NCBI GenBank assembly: GCA_021151625.1
Contig: JAGKWY010000019.1
Span: 49,856-113,855 of the forward strand
Direction: 5' to 3'
Length of the DNA stretch: 64,000 nt
DNA from: Gammaproteobacteria bacterium
Lineage (GTDB): Bacteria; Pseudomonadota; Gammaproteobacteria; Pseudomonadales; Cellvibrionaceae
A program made the translations under genes and the position numbers. The notes beneath the pieces were generated by a model. That model ran no database searches. It was not told the DNA's origin and saw nothing but the letters and a program-made list of their open reading frames with translations. Position 1 is the first letter of the stretch, and each line of letters starts with the position of its first letter. Shown piece after piece: positions 15,225 through 24,328 of this stretch.

Positions 15225-18107
15225 ATGTCCAACAAATTGCTCCCGCTCGGATGCGCGGTGGGCCTGCTCGCATTTAGCTCAGGCCTCGCCGCACAAACCA
15301 CTAACCCCGGCAATTGCGGCTACACCGTGAATTTTGGCATTTATGCTAGCTGGCCCAACCCGAACTCTTACCAGGGCTGGACCAGCGTAATCAATAAAAC
15401 CGGCGAAGTTGCCAAGAGCTTCCAGATATTGCTGGATGTGGGTAACACCAGCATCAGCAATGGCTACCAGGCAGAGTACAGCCCCACAGAGGGCGGCTAC
15501 CTGGTTAACTCGCCGTCTTATCTGCAATACCAAACCATTCGCACCGGGCAGGAATATCGCTTTGGCTATATAGGCACTGGCACTTACACGGGCGCAACTG
15601 GCTATGTGCTTTCCATTAATGGAAAAAAATGCGATAGCGAAGCGCCAGCAATTAATTTGAGTGCGAACAAAAAATTATTTACCAGCAACGCCAACATCAC
15701 ACTCGACGCACAAGCAAGCGATAACGTTGCAGTACGCAAAGTTGTGTTTGAAGTGAATGGAAAAGTGATCGGCCAGGTCACCAAAGCGCCCTTCACCCTG
15801 AGCATTCCTCTCACCAGCACAAACAATGGTCGCCAGATTTATACCGCCACTGCCTATGACCCCAGCGGCAACAAAACCGCCTCTAATTCTGTGCGCGTAT
15901 TTACCGCCATTGGCAATCGCTTCCTCGGTTCTGCGGTAGACAGAGCCGCAGAATACGATGACCTGCCGCTCTATTTCGATCAATTAACTCCCGGCAATGC
16001 AGGCAAATGGGGCAGCGTAGAAAGCACGCGCGATGTCATGAAATGGGAAGAGCTGGATAAAGCCTACAACTTCGCCAAAGCCAACGGTATGCCTTTCAAA
16101 ATGCACACCTTGATTTGGGGCCAGCAGGCGCCGAGCTGGATGAACAGCTTGCCTGCTGAAGAACAACTCGCAGAAATTGATGAGTGGATGGCTGCCGTTG
16201 CACAGCGTTATCCCGACCTGCAAATGATTGATGTCGTTAACGAACCATTACACGCACCACCGGCATTTAGAAATGCATTAGGCGGCGCTGGCACCACTGG
16301 TTGGGATTGGATGATCAAATCCTTTGAAATGGCACGCACGCATTTCCCCAATTCGCAATTGTTGCTCAACGATTATCAAATCCTGATCATGGAAGCCTTC
16401 ACCCAAGATTATTTGAAATTGATTAAATTGTTGCAAGAGCGCGATTTAATTGACGGCATTGGTTTGCAATCGCACTTTTTAGAGCGCGCAGAAAATGATG
16501 TGGTGAAGAAAAACCTGGAAACCCTCGCGGCAACCGGCTTACCTATTTACATTTCTGAATTCGATTTGAATTTCAAAAATGATGCGCAACACGCAAATCG
16601 CGTACGCGATCTCTTCACCATTTTCTGGGATAACCCATCGGTAGTGGGTGTTACTCACTGGGGACACTTGCAAGGTTATATGTGGCGAGAAAATGCCTAT
16701 TTAATTCGCACCAATAAAACCCTGCGCCCGGGCTTTGACTGGATGCTCTGCTATGTTGCCAGTGGCACTAATTGCGCGGTACCGGATTATATTCCTGCGG
16801 GCTGGAGCGGCGATGCAACTGGCATAACCCTGCAAGCAGAAGAGTACGATGAAGGTAAAGGTATTATTGCTTCCGGTGATGTAGTGTCCTACACCGATAA
16901 AGGCGACTGGATTGCATTCAAGAAAGTGAATTTCCAAACTGCCTGGGACCAACTGAGTATCACCTATATCAAAGGTAATACCGATGTAGGTTCAGTGTCT
17001 TTCCATTTGGATAGCCCGGATGCAGCGCCATTGGTAGAAAAAAATCTCGAATCCACTGGCGGTTGGGGCACAGCAAAAACACTTACCATGCCCTGGCCTG
17101 CCGTGAGCGGACAACATGACGTCTACATTAAATTCAATAATGTCTACGGTGTTGCCAACCTGGATTCGGTGAAATTCCACGCACCGGATGCCGGCACAGG
17201 TTTTGGCCCGAACTTAATTGCTAACGGCAACTTTGAAAATGGTACTGCCAGCGGTTGGTTTAGTTGGAATGGCACCATCAGTGCCGATACATTTAATCCA
17301 CATGCGGGTAGCTACGCATTAAAACTTACCAATCGCAGTGGCAACGGCCCGGCGGCTTACAATGTGAAATCGCTGGTGAAACCCGGCAGCAAATATGCAG
17401 TTAAACTCTGGGCCAGTATCGCCGGTGCTGCATCTGCCAATGTGAATATCACCACCAAAATTAGTTGCGCAGGCTCGTCTGATGCTTACAGTTGGTTGGT
17501 GAGCCCAGTTACGATTAATAATTCGCAGTGGGTGGAGCTCTCTGGCCAATTAAATGTACCGAATTGCACCCTAAACGATTTATTAATTTATGCCGAAGGT
17601 CCTGCTGGCGGAATTGATATTTATCTGGATGATGTATCGGTACGTGAAATTGTTACTGCTAATTTAGTCAGCAATGGCGATTTTGAATTGGGTAACGTGA
17701 GTGGCTGGTCATCCTGGAATGGCACTGTTGCAGCATCCACTGAAATAGCAAAATCCGGCAGCTACAGTTTGAAATTAAGTGGCCGTAGTGGCAATGGTCC
17801 GGCGGTTTACAACAATTTAAAACCGTTGCTGGTTGCCGGTAAAACCTATTCCGTGAGCATGGCAGTGACCATTCAAGGCGCAGCTACAGCACCAGTGAAT
17901 ATCACTCGCAAACTCACGTGTGGCAGTAACACCACCTATAGCTGGGTTGCCAACACAGGGGCAGTAACCGAAGGAAGCTGGACCACACTCACAGGTGACC
18001 TGGCAATTCCGGCCGACTGCGTGATTAATGATTTTATTATTTACGCCGAAGGTCCTGCCGGGGGAATTAATTTGTTTGTGGATGACGTAATCGTTACCGC
18101 CAAATAA
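15225..18107 (+). CDS. Multi-modular secreted GH10 endo-beta-1,4-xylanase
   Basis: 960 residues. Order: signal peptide (about 1-23); a CBM2-like cellulose-binding module bounded by Cys (NCGYTVNF ... NGKKCD, about 29-134); a bacterial Ig-like linker (NITLDAQASDNVAVRKVVFEVNG, about 137-227); the GH10 barrel (about 229-510) with acid/base Glu340 in DVVNEPL and nucleophile Glu445 in ISEFDL; a CBM6-like module (ITLQAEEYDEGKGI ... NLDSVKFHAPD, about 530-655); and two tandem CBM4/9- or CBM22-like repeats (NLIANGNFENGTASGW and NLVSNGDFELGNVSGW, each about 145 residues). It cuts xylan outside the cell while several modules hold plant wall polysaccharide. The serine-rich linkers common in Cellvibrio hydrolases are absent. 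Terminated by a strong hairpin. Confidence 0.93.
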   Translation: MSNKLLPLGCAVGLLAFSSGLAAQTTNPGNCGYTVNFGIYASWPNPNSYQGWTSVINKTGEVAKSFQILLDVGNTSISNGYQAEYSPTEGGYLVNSPSYLQYQTIRTGQEYRFGYIGTGTYTGATGYVLSINGKKCDSEAPAINLSANKKLFTSNANITLDAQASDNVAVRKVVFEVNGKVIGQVTKAPFTLSIPLTSTNNGRQIYTATAYDPSGNKTASNSVRVFTAIGNRFLGSAVDRAAEYDDLPLYFDQLTPGNAGKWGSVESTRDVMKWEELDKAYNFAKANGMPFKMHTLIWGQQAPSWMNSLPAEEQLAEIDEWMAAVAQRYPDLQMIDVVNEPLHAPPAFRNALGGAGTTGWDWMIKSFEMARTHFPNSQLLLNDYQILIMEAFTQDYLKLIKLLQERDLIDGIGLQSHFLERAENDVVKKNLETLAATGLPIYISEFDLNFKNDAQHANRVRDLFTIFWDNPSVVGVTHWGHLQGYMWRENAYLIRTNKTLRPGFDWMLCYVASGTNCAVPDYIPAGWSGDATGITLQAEEYDEGKGIIASGDVVSYTDKGDWIAFKKVNFQTAWDQLSITYIKGNTDVGSVSFHLDSPDAAPLVEKNLESTGGWGTAKTLTMPWPAVSGQHDVYIKFNNVYGVANLDSVKFHAPDAGTGFGPNLIANGNFENGTASGWFSWNGTISADTFNPHAGSYALKLTNRSGNGPAAYNVKSLVKPGSKYAVKLWASIAGAASANVNITTKISCAGSSDAYSWLVSPVTINNSQWVELSGQLNVPNCTLNDLLIYAEGPAGGIDIYLDDVSVREIVTANLVSNGDFELGNVSGWSSWNGTVAASTEIAKSGSYSLKLSGRSGNGPAVYNNLKPLLVAGKTYSVSMAVTIQGAATAPVNITRKLTCGSNTTYSWVANTGAVTEGSWTTLTGDLAIPADCVINDFIIYAEGPAGGINLFVDDVIVTAK

Positions 18108-18134
18108 ACACGTGCAATAATTGTTTCACTGTTT

Positions 18135-18162
18135 CCAGCGGGAGTTACTCCCGCTGGATTTT
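18135..18162 (+). terminator. Rho-independent terminator of the xylanase gene
   Basis: A 10-bp GC-rich perfect stem (CCAGCGGGAG / CTCCCGCTGG) with a TTA loop, followed by ATTTT, 28 nt after the xylanase stop. The remaining 180 bp to the next gene is CT-rich with no recognised feature. Confidence 0.8.
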
Positions 18163-18347
18163 CCAGTAATCTCTCATTTTCCCGTACCTTCCCATTTTTT
18201 AATAATCTGCCATTTTCCAATAACTTTCCGCACCACACTCCACCACCTAAGCAACATCGCCAGCCCCACTCCGCCCTTCAGCCTGCTTTTACCAGGCGCA
18301 ACTGCTACAATTGCGCAATTCCTGTTAGTAAGCACAGAAGCCACCCA

Positions 18348-19070
18348 ATGAAACTTGACGATGTAAAAAAACTGCACCAGAAAAAATACCGTACAGAATT
18401 CGGCCATTTTTTGGTGGAGGGTGAACACCTGATTCTCGAATTGGAAAAAGCAGCCGCGAACAACCCGGCGCTTGCACAGAGCGAAGTGTTTGTAACCGAA
18501 GCCTATAAGGATTTTCCCAGCCAGTTTAAAAAACATCTGGTGAGTGAAAAACATATGGCGCAACTCTCCGATACCAAAACTCCGCAGGGAATTATCGCTG
18601 TTGCCCCATTGCTTAATGCAACTCTCGACACAAGTTCAATTGAAAAAGCTATCTATCTTTATGAAGTACAAGACCCCGGCAATCTGGGCACCATACTGCG
18701 CAGCCTCGCCTGGTTCGGCAATTTCCGCTGCCTGCTCAGCCCCGGTTCGGTTGACCCTTATAACCCCAAAGTTGTTCGCTCCAGTATGGGGGCTATATTT
18801 CATGTACCTATGGAGCTGGATGTGCCGCTGGATTTGTTAACGCAGCGCTTCAAATCGATTGCCACGCTGGATATGCAGGGCAAAAAATTAAGTGATTCAA
18901 GTTTTAAACAATACGAATGCTATGTGTTCGGCAATGAAGCACGCGGTGTACCGCGCGACGATTTGAACAAGATGAATGCTCAAGCATTTACTATTGCCGG
19001 CAGTGGCGCGATTGAATCACTCAACCTAGCCTCTGCTGTCAATATGTGTGTTTACGAATTAGTGCGCTAG
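18348..19070 (+). CDS. TrmH/SpoU-family RNA 2'-O-methyltransferase
   Basis: 240 residues. The N-terminal substrate-binding part (KKLHQKKYRTEFGHFLVEGEHLILE) and C-terminal SPOUT knot motifs are visible: YEVQDPGNLGTILRSLAWFG (motif 1, N and R), YVFGNEARGVP (motif 2) and IESLNLASAVNMCVYE (motif 3). The EGEH start and overall length resemble RlmB/TsnR-type rRNA or tRNA methylases; the target nucleotide cannot be assigned. The gene stands between the xylanase terminator and the BlaI operator. Confidence 0.85.
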   Translation: MKLDDVKKLHQKKYRTEFGHFLVEGEHLILELEKAAANNPALAQSEVFVTEAYKDFPSQFKKHLVSEKHMAQLSDTKTPQGIIAVAPLLNATLDTSSIEKAIYLYEVQDPGNLGTILRSLAWFGNFRCLLSPGSVDPYNPKVVRSSMGAIFHVPMELDVPLDLLTQRFKSIATLDMQGKKLSDSSFKQYECYVFGNEARGVPRDDLNKMNAQAFTIAGSGAIESLNLASAVNMCVYELVR

Positions 19071-19154
19071 CACTTCCCGCACCAAGCCCACCTCTCACGT
19101 ATCAATACCCACCCGCATAAAAGCCGGGCATTAATTTGCCTTTTTAAAACTTGC

Positions 19155-19200
19155 AACTACGTAACCCTTCGTATATATTAATACGAAGAGTTACGTAGTT
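19155..19200. promoter_or_regulatory. 46-bp palindrome, likely BlaI-type operator
   Basis: Two 20-bp arms complementary at 19 of 20 positions surround ATATTA. Each arm starts with ACTACGTA, close to the TACTACA/TGTAGTA core bound by BlaI/MecI regulators. It lies 33-78 bp upstream of the regulator start, as expected for autoregulation. Confidence 0.75.
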
Positions 19201-19232
19201 TTACTTACCCATATCTATCGGAAAGAAAATAG

Positions 19233-19598
19233 ATGACAACACCTACCCCAGCAGAATTGGAAATACTGCAGGTACTTTGGTTTTTGGGCGAAGCCAAAGT
19301 GCAAGCAGTTAATGACAAATTAAGTGAAATAAAGCCGGTTGGCTACACCACAACCTTGAAAACCATGCAAATAATGGAACAAAAAGGTTTATTGGGGCGG
19401 ACAAAGGATGGGAAAAGCCATATTTATTTCCCTCTGATCGCGCAGGAAGACACACAGAGTTCCATGTTGGAAAAATTATTGCAGAGTGCCTTTGGTGGCT
19501 CCAAGTCACAATTGGTAATGCACTTACTGGGCAATAAAAAAGTATCCAAAAAAGAGCTTAATGAAATAAAAGCTTTTTTGGATAATTTAGAGAAATAG
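19233..19598 (+). CDS. BlaI/MecI-family transcriptional repressor
   Basis: 121 residues. The winged-helix N-terminus (TPAELEILQVLWFLGEAKVQAVNDKLS ... VGYTTTLKTMQIMEQKGLLGR) is typical of BlaI/MecI/CopY, and the C-terminal third (SSMLEKLLQSAFGGSKSQLVMHLLGNKKVSKKELNEIKAFLDNLEK) is the dimerisation region. In this family the paired M56 membrane protease cleaves the repressor. It is followed after 2 nt by such a protease, and a 46-bp palindrome lies upstream. Confidence 0.92.
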   Translation: MTTPTPAELEILQVLWFLGEAKVQAVNDKLSEIKPVGYTTTLKTMQIMEQKGLLGRTKDGKSHIYFPLIAQEDTQSSMLEKLLQSAFGGSKSQLVMHLLGNKKVSKKELNEIKAFLDNLEK

Positions 19599-19600
19599 CC

Positions 19601-20806
19601 ATGGAAAGCGTTATGAACATCGTGCAACAAGATTGGATACACTCTCTTGGTTGGGCACTGTTACATTCCCTATGGCAACATGCATTAATAGCATTATGCT
19701 GTGGACTAACACTCGTTTCCCTCCGGCAGGAAAACGCAAATTATCGTTATCTAGTTGCCGCGGGAAGCAGTGTTTTAGCGCTATTCACCAGCACAATCAC
19801 TTTTTATAAATACCAAAAAGACAACAGCGAAATTGTAATGCGTCCGCTGGCAACTAACGAACCAGCAACACCATTCAGTCACTCCACTATAGGGGGGATA
19901 GTTGATTTCATTAATGCATACCTGAGCAATATCACGCTCTTGTGGTTACTTGGTGTGGTCATCTATGCAATAAAGATACTGTTTGACTACAACAACTGCC
20001 AACACTTAAAGAATAATAACTTGACCGCCACACCAGAAAAGTGGCAAATAATTTTCGATAGTCTCGCACATAAAATAGGAATTAAATCGACCATTGAGTT
20101 GCGCATTTCGCTGATTGCAATGGCTCCTTGCGTTATTGGCCACTTAAAACCTGTAGTGCTATTACCCATAAAAATATTGCTTGGCATGAACCAACAGCAA
20201 ATAGAAGCTATTTTGTTGCACGAGCTCGCACATATACGTCGCCAGGATTATTTGTTGGGAATAGTACAAACCTTTATAAAAGCCATTTTCTTTTTTAATC
20301 CTTTTTTAATTTGGATTTCTTCTCAAATCGATAGGGAGCGTGAACATGCATGTGACGATATTGCAGTAACCATCAACCAAAACCCGATTTTATTTGCCAA
20401 TACCCTAAAGGAGCTTGCTGAAATGAACTACAATCAAAAGATCGCGATGAACATTACTCACAGAAAACATCTGTTACAGCGCATTACTCGACTATTTGAT
20501 GCAAGAAAAAATAAACCGTCTACAACAACCAGATCAACGGCGAGTCTATCCATTTTGCTCACCGGCTTATTAGTGGCTCTCTGTGTAAATGCAACCTCTG
20601 ACAATTCAGGAAAAACCATTTCCCTTGACGTCACCAAAATTTCAGCGCATGAGGTTATGAAAGAGGTAAATAAAAAGTGCGGCACAACCGAGGTGTTAGC
20701 CAAAGCCGATAATGACGAGGTATCACTCAAATTGGAGGATATCACCTGTAAAGATGCTATTAAGTTATTGAAGGATTTTGCAGCAGGAAACTCTGAACAA
20801 CAATAA
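19601..20806 (+). CDS. BlaR1-like M56 membrane metalloprotease with C-terminal STN-like domain
   Basis: 401 residues. Several membrane segments (ALLHSLWQHALIALCCGLTL, LLWLLGVVIYAIKILFDY, SILLTGLLVALCV) surround the zinc protease motif HELAH at residues 207-211, with a downstream EREHACDD supplying the third ligand. BlaR1/MecR1 proteins end in a penicillin-binding sensor; here the extracytoplasmic tail is only about 80 residues (ISLDVTKISAHEVMKEVNKKCG ... VSLKLEDITCKDAIKLL) and resembles the short STN domain of secretins and TonB receptors. It probably senses something other than a beta-lactam and inactivates the adjacent BlaI-type repressor. ATG 19613 is an alternative start. Confidence 0.88.
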   Translation: MESVMNIVQQDWIHSLGWALLHSLWQHALIALCCGLTLVSLRQENANYRYLVAAGSSVLALFTSTITFYKYQKDNSEIVMRPLATNEPATPFSHSTIGGIVDFINAYLSNITLLWLLGVVIYAIKILFDYNNCQHLKNNNLTATPEKWQIIFDSLAHKIGIKSTIELRISLIAMAPCVIGHLKPVVLLPIKILLGMNQQQIEAILLHELAHIRRQDYLLGIVQTFIKAIFFFNPFLIWISSQIDREREHACDDIAVTINQNPILFANTLKELAEMNYNQKIAMNITHRKHLLQRITRLFDARKNKPSTTTRSTASLSILLTGLLVALCVNATSDNSGKTISLDVTKISAHEVMKEVNKKCGTTEVLAKADNDEVSLKLEDITCKDAIKLLKDFAAGNSEQQ

Positions 20807-20814
20807 AATAGTGT

Positions 20815-20849
20815 GCAAGGTACACATCTGTGAATTATGTATACCTTGC
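20815..20849. terminator. Possible shared hairpin between convergent genes
   Basis: GCAAGGTA and TACCTTGC form an 8-bp stem around a 19-nt loop in the 69-bp gap between the M56 gene and the convergent esterase gene. No strong T-run follows. Confidence 0.3.
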
Positions 20850-20875
20850 GTACATCTACAATGCACCAAATTCAG

Positions 20876-21751
20876 TTATTTTTTTAATGGAATAGCCGCC
20901 ATAAGCCCTTTGGATAACAAACCGGGGAATACGCTATGGTGCCCCTCACCCTTTATAACCTCAACCTTGAGCTTTAGACCTGAATAGTTACGCGAACGCA
21001 AAATCTTTTCAAACGCCAATACATCATCCGCCATCTTTCTATCATTAACACTACCGTCATTATCATCCACATAAATCATGGCATGTGCCTTCAGGGTTTT
21101 ATGATTTTTGGCATAGGCCTCTTCCATTTTGAAAATTACTTTATCGTCATACCAAAGCGATGGACTACCAATGATATAGTGGTCAAATAGATCTGGCCTA
21201 TTCACTAAAATATAACTGCCCAACAAACCACCAAACGAATGACCGACAAAAATTTTATTGCTTCCATCCACCCGATAAGTTTTCTGCAATAAAGGAATAA
21301 CTTGATCAGCCAAAAACTCTACATACTCTTTGGCATGACCGGATGCTTTTCTTGCAGCCGAAGAATGCCCATTAGGCTCATCCGGTGAATAAGTAGGCGT
21401 GTAATCGCGGGTACGGCTAATGGTACGGTCTTCTCCTTTGGCATAGGAGATACCAACCACAATGGCTTCTTTAACGACATTACCCCCCATTAACGCCATA
21501 GCACCATTAGTAATGGGAAAACCAAAGCGCGAGTCATTGACGATTATTAATGGGTATGTAGTTTTTGTATCTGGATAGGACTGCGGGAGCTGAATATAAA
21601 GTTCATAGTCTTTGTTGTTGCTATTCGCATGAATATTCACAGTATCAAATGCAGGGTATCCAAATGGTGGTAATTCAGCTGCATTGGCATTAGCCGTAGT
21701 GCTGGCAATCCCTAACAGTAACGATAACAGAAACACCTTTTTAACTAGCAT
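20876..21751 (-). CDS. Exported alpha/beta-hydrolase esterase (PF00756/IroE-like)
   Basis: 291 residues with a signal peptide (MLVKKVFLLSLLLGIASTTANA). The hydrolase fold shows YPLIIVNDSRFG, a long loop with RTRDYTPTYSPDE, the nucleophile elbow VGHSFGGLLGSY, and a terminal catalytic His in GEGHHSVFPGL. This pattern is shared by putative esterases such as IroE/BesA (trilactone siderophore hydrolases) and feruloyl or acetyl esterases. Substrate is undecided: a siderophore role would fit the iron genes at the left, a carbohydrate role the adjacent deacetylase. It begins 35 nt downstream of that deacetylase gene, so the two are probably cotranscribed. Confidence 0.82.
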   Translation of the reverse strand: MLVKKVFLLSLLLGIASTTANANAAELPPFGYPAFDTVNIHANSNNKDYELYIQLPQSYPDTKTTYPLIIVNDSRFGFPITNGAMALMGGNVVKEAIVVGISYAKGEDRTISRTRDYTPTYSPDEPNGHSSAARKASGHAKEYVEFLADQVIPLLQKTYRVDGSNKIFVGHSFGGLLGSYILVNRPDLFDHYIIGSPSLWYDDKVIFKMEEAYAKNHKTLKAHAMIYVDDNDGSVNDRKMADDVLAFEKILRSRNYSGLKLKVEVIKGEGHHSVFPGLLSKGLMAAIPLKK

Positions 21752-21786
21752 CTAAAAATCCTTATGGGTTTTTCAGGGTTTGATTA

Positions 21787-22704
21787 TTAGTTTTCGATAA
21801 CACCCGCTTTCGCAAAAGCCTGATCAATATATTGTTCGTTTTCCGAAGGATGACGTAGTTCAGATTCGGAAACACCTTTACTGTTGGCAATGGCCGCCAC
21901 CCTACCCTGCTTATGGAAAGCAACTTGTGGAAAGTTTTTCGCAATGGGATCTTTGTATGCTTGCTGTGGAGAAATAATCTTCCAGCCTTTGCTGCGCAAA
22001 TGCTGAATCAAATCCCCAACAAATAAAGCGGCTGCATCGTTTTCATGCAACAGCAATACATGCCTTGGTGATCGCTTTAACGACTTTTTGGCAATCGCAT
22101 CGTAGAATTCAATCGATTCATACAGACTATTTACGTAAAAATCCCGCGCCTTTTCATAATTGATAGTTTTCTTTTCTTCCGCCGCTTTGGTAATTAACGA
22201 GCTGATATACCAATCAAAGTTATCGACAGTTACGTAGCCGTCTTTATAACCCAACTCGCCCAGCAAATTTTGCAACTGGTTAATCTCGGCGAGATCCTTA
22301 CCGTAGTGAAGATAGGGGAAACGATGGAAATTGAGCACATTAGCAAAAGGCTTCAAAGCCAGGTGCGCGCTATAAGCATCCTGCGCATAGGCATTTACAC
22401 CTAACTGGTTTGCAGATTGGTGCGAAAAACTATGGCTCGCCAAATGAAAACCAGCATCGGAATATTGCTTTAGTCGCTCAGCCGTTTGCGGATTAATACT
22501 GCCTGCTTTTACAAAGATCAACGCATCGGGCACTTTAGCCTGTTTTAGCGCGGCAATTAGCGTTTGTGTACGTTCAGCCCCGGTCATTAATACTGAATCG
22601 GAAGTTGGAGCATCATCAAATGTCAGCGAGATTTCACGGGAAAATGAAAATGAAGAGATAAAAGTGCTTAACAAGATTAAAAAACGAACCACCGCAATAT
22701 TCAT
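21787..22704 (-). CDS. Exported polysaccharide deacetylase-like protein
   Basis: 305 residues with a signal peptide (MNIAVVRFLILLSTFISSFSFS). NodB-type motifs are present: EISLTFDDAPTSDS (motif 1 with the DD pair), HLASHSFSHQSAN (motif 2 with the HxxxH metal site), FHRFPYLHYGKD (motif 3 with Arg) and VLLLHENDAA (motif 5 with His). It would remove N- or O-acetyl groups from an envelope or plant polysaccharide. The first gene of a likely two-gene unit with the esterase. Confidence 0.88.
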   Translation of the reverse strand: MNIAVVRFLILLSTFISSFSFSREISLTFDDAPTSDSVLMTGAERTQTLIAALKQAKVPDALIFVKAGSINPQTAERLKQYSDAGFHLASHSFSHQSANQLGVNAYAQDAYSAHLALKPFANVLNFHRFPYLHYGKDLAEINQLQNLLGELGYKDGYVTVDNFDWYISSLITKAAEEKKTINYEKARDFYVNSLYESIEFYDAIAKKSLKRSPRHVLLLHENDAAALFVGDLIQHLRSKGWKIISPQQAYKDPIAKNFPQVAFHKQGRVAAIANSKGVSESELRHPSENEQYIDQAFAKAGVIEN

Positions 22705-22750
22705 ACAATGTCCTGATTATTATCTGATCGCTTCCTTCAGGGATTTGCCC

Positions 22751-22799
22751 AAAAAGAAAAACGGGAGCATGTTACAGCAATATGCTGACATTGCTCCCG
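22751..22799 (-). terminator. Terminator of the prkA-yeaH-ycgB unit
   Basis: On the minus strand a long stem (CGGGAGCA ... TGCTCCCG with an inner CAGCA/TGCTG pairing) is followed by TTTTTCTTTTT. It lies just after the ycgB stop and ahead of the deacetylase gene. Confidence 0.78.
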
Positions 22800-22831
22800 C
22801 TATTTAGTTCAGTATTCTTTAATCTATGTGA

Positions 22832-24328
22832 TCACGCAGGCTTTTGCGGACAATGAAAACTCTGTTTAATTTCATCACCATCCAGCGAATGCAAATGCAC
22901 ATCAAAGCCCCACAAGCGGTGCAAATGCTTTAATACTTCTTGTGTTGATTCACCCAATGGCCTGCGATTGTGCATGTAATGATGTAAGGTCAACGAACGA
23001 TCACCGCGCACTTCCACTTTATAAACTTGAATGTTTGGTTCACGATTGCCAAGGTTGTATTGACCGGCAAGATTTTCGCGCAGCTTGCGAAAACCGCGTT
23101 CATTGTGAATCGCATCAACACGAATTTTTTCTTGCTGATCATCATCGACAATACTGAATAATTTTAAATCGCGCATCACCTTGGGCGATAAAAACTGCAG
23201 GATAAAACTTTCATCTTTAAAATTTTTCATCGCAAATTGCAAGGTCTCTTTCCAGTTGGAGCCCGCAATTTCCGGAAACCAGGTGCGATCTTCGTCGGTA
23301 GGGTTTTCGCACATGCGGCGAATATCACTCATGATCGAAAAGCCAAGGGTATAGGGGTTAATACCACTGAAGTAAGGGTGATCGTAAGCCGGCTGGGCGA
23401 CCACACTGGTATGGGATTGCAAGAATTCCATCATAAAACCATCAGTCACATAACCACGGGCATGCAACTCATTTAGTAACGTGTAATGCCAAAAGGTAGC
23501 CCAACCTTCATTCATCACCTGGGTTTGGCGCTGCGGGTAAAAATACTGGGCGATCTTGCGCACTATGCGAATCACTTCGCGTTGCCAGGGCTCCAGCAAG
23601 GGAGAGTTTTTTTCCAGGAAATAAAGGATATTTTCCTGCGGTTCCTGCGGAAAACGCGGTGCGTTTTTTTGCGCATCGGCATTGGCAGACTTTGGAATAG
23701 TTCGCCACAAATCATTTACATGTTTGCGCAAATATTCCTCGCGCTCGCTTTGGCGACGCTCCTCTTCCTGTGCGGATATGGGGTATGGGCGTTTGTATCT
23801 GTCTACCCCGTAATTCATCAAGGCATGGCAGGAATCCAGAATGTCTTCAACTGCACTGATGCCATAGCGCTCTTCGCATTTACTGATATAGTTTTTCGCA
23901 AATACCAGATAATCAATTATCGAACTGGCATCAGTCCAGGTGCGAAATAAATAATTGCCCTTAAAAAAAGAATTGTGTCCATAGCAAGCGTGGGCAATCA
24001 CCAACGTCTGCATGGTCATAGTATTTTCTTCCATCAAATAGGCAATGCAGGGATTGGAGTTAATCACAATTTCATAAGCTAATCCCATTTGCCCACGCTT
24101 GTAGGAATGCTCGGTGCTCAACAGTTGTTTGCCGTAAGACCAATGACTGTAACCAATCGGCATTCCCACCGATGAATAAGCATCCATCATTTGCTCGGAG
24201 CTAATCACTTCGATTTGATTAGGGTAAGTATCCAAACCAAATTCTTCGGCCAAACCAGCCAAGACCTGATCCACTTCGCGAATCAAATCGAAGTTCCATT
24301 CAGAGGTGGTAAACAGTGGTTTTTTCAT
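22832..24328 (-). CDS. ycgB: SpoVR family protein (YcgB)
   Basis: 498 residues, normal length for the SpoVR/YcgB family. Conserved segments include PIGYSHWSYGKQ, EIVINSNPCIAYLMEENT, HACYGHNSFFKGNYLF, NEGWATFWHY and HPYFSGINPYTLGFSIMSDI. The HxxxH-like and EGWA elements suggest a metal-site fold, but the biochemical role is unestablished. Its start overlaps the yeaH stop by 4 nt (ATGA), so translation is coupled. The trio prkA-yeaH-ycgB is conserved in gammaproteobacteria and linked to starvation and stationary phase stress. Confidence 0.95.
   Translation of the reverse strand: MKKPLFTTSEWNFDLIREVDQVLAGLAEEFGLDTYPNQIEVISSEQMMDAYSSVGMPIGYSHWSYGKQLLSTEHSYKRGQMGLAYEIVINSNPCIAYLMEENTMTMQTLVIAHACYGHNSFFKGNYLFRTWTDASSIIDYLVFAKNYISKCEERYGISAVEDILDSCHALMNYGVDRYKRPYPISAQEEERRQSEREEYLRKHVNDLWRTIPKSANADAQKNAPRFPQEPQENILYFLEKNSPLLEPWQREVIRIVRKIAQYFYPQRQTQVMNEGWATFWHYTLLNELHARGYVTDGFMMEFLQSHTSVVAQPAYDHPYFSGINPYTLGFSIMSDIRRMCENPTDEDRTWFPEIAGSNWKETLQFAMKNFKDESFILQFLSPKVMRDLKLFSIVDDDQQEKIRVDAIHNERGFRKLRENLAGQYNLGNREPNIQVYKVEVRGDRSLTLHHYMHNRRPLGESTQEVLKHLHRLWGFDVHLHSLDGDEIKQSFHCPQKPA

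Noticed and set aside
18174..18563. 129-residue minus-strand ORF between the xylanase and methyltransferase genes
   Set aside because: It mostly overlaps the methyltransferase start and a CT-rich gap, and shows no motif.
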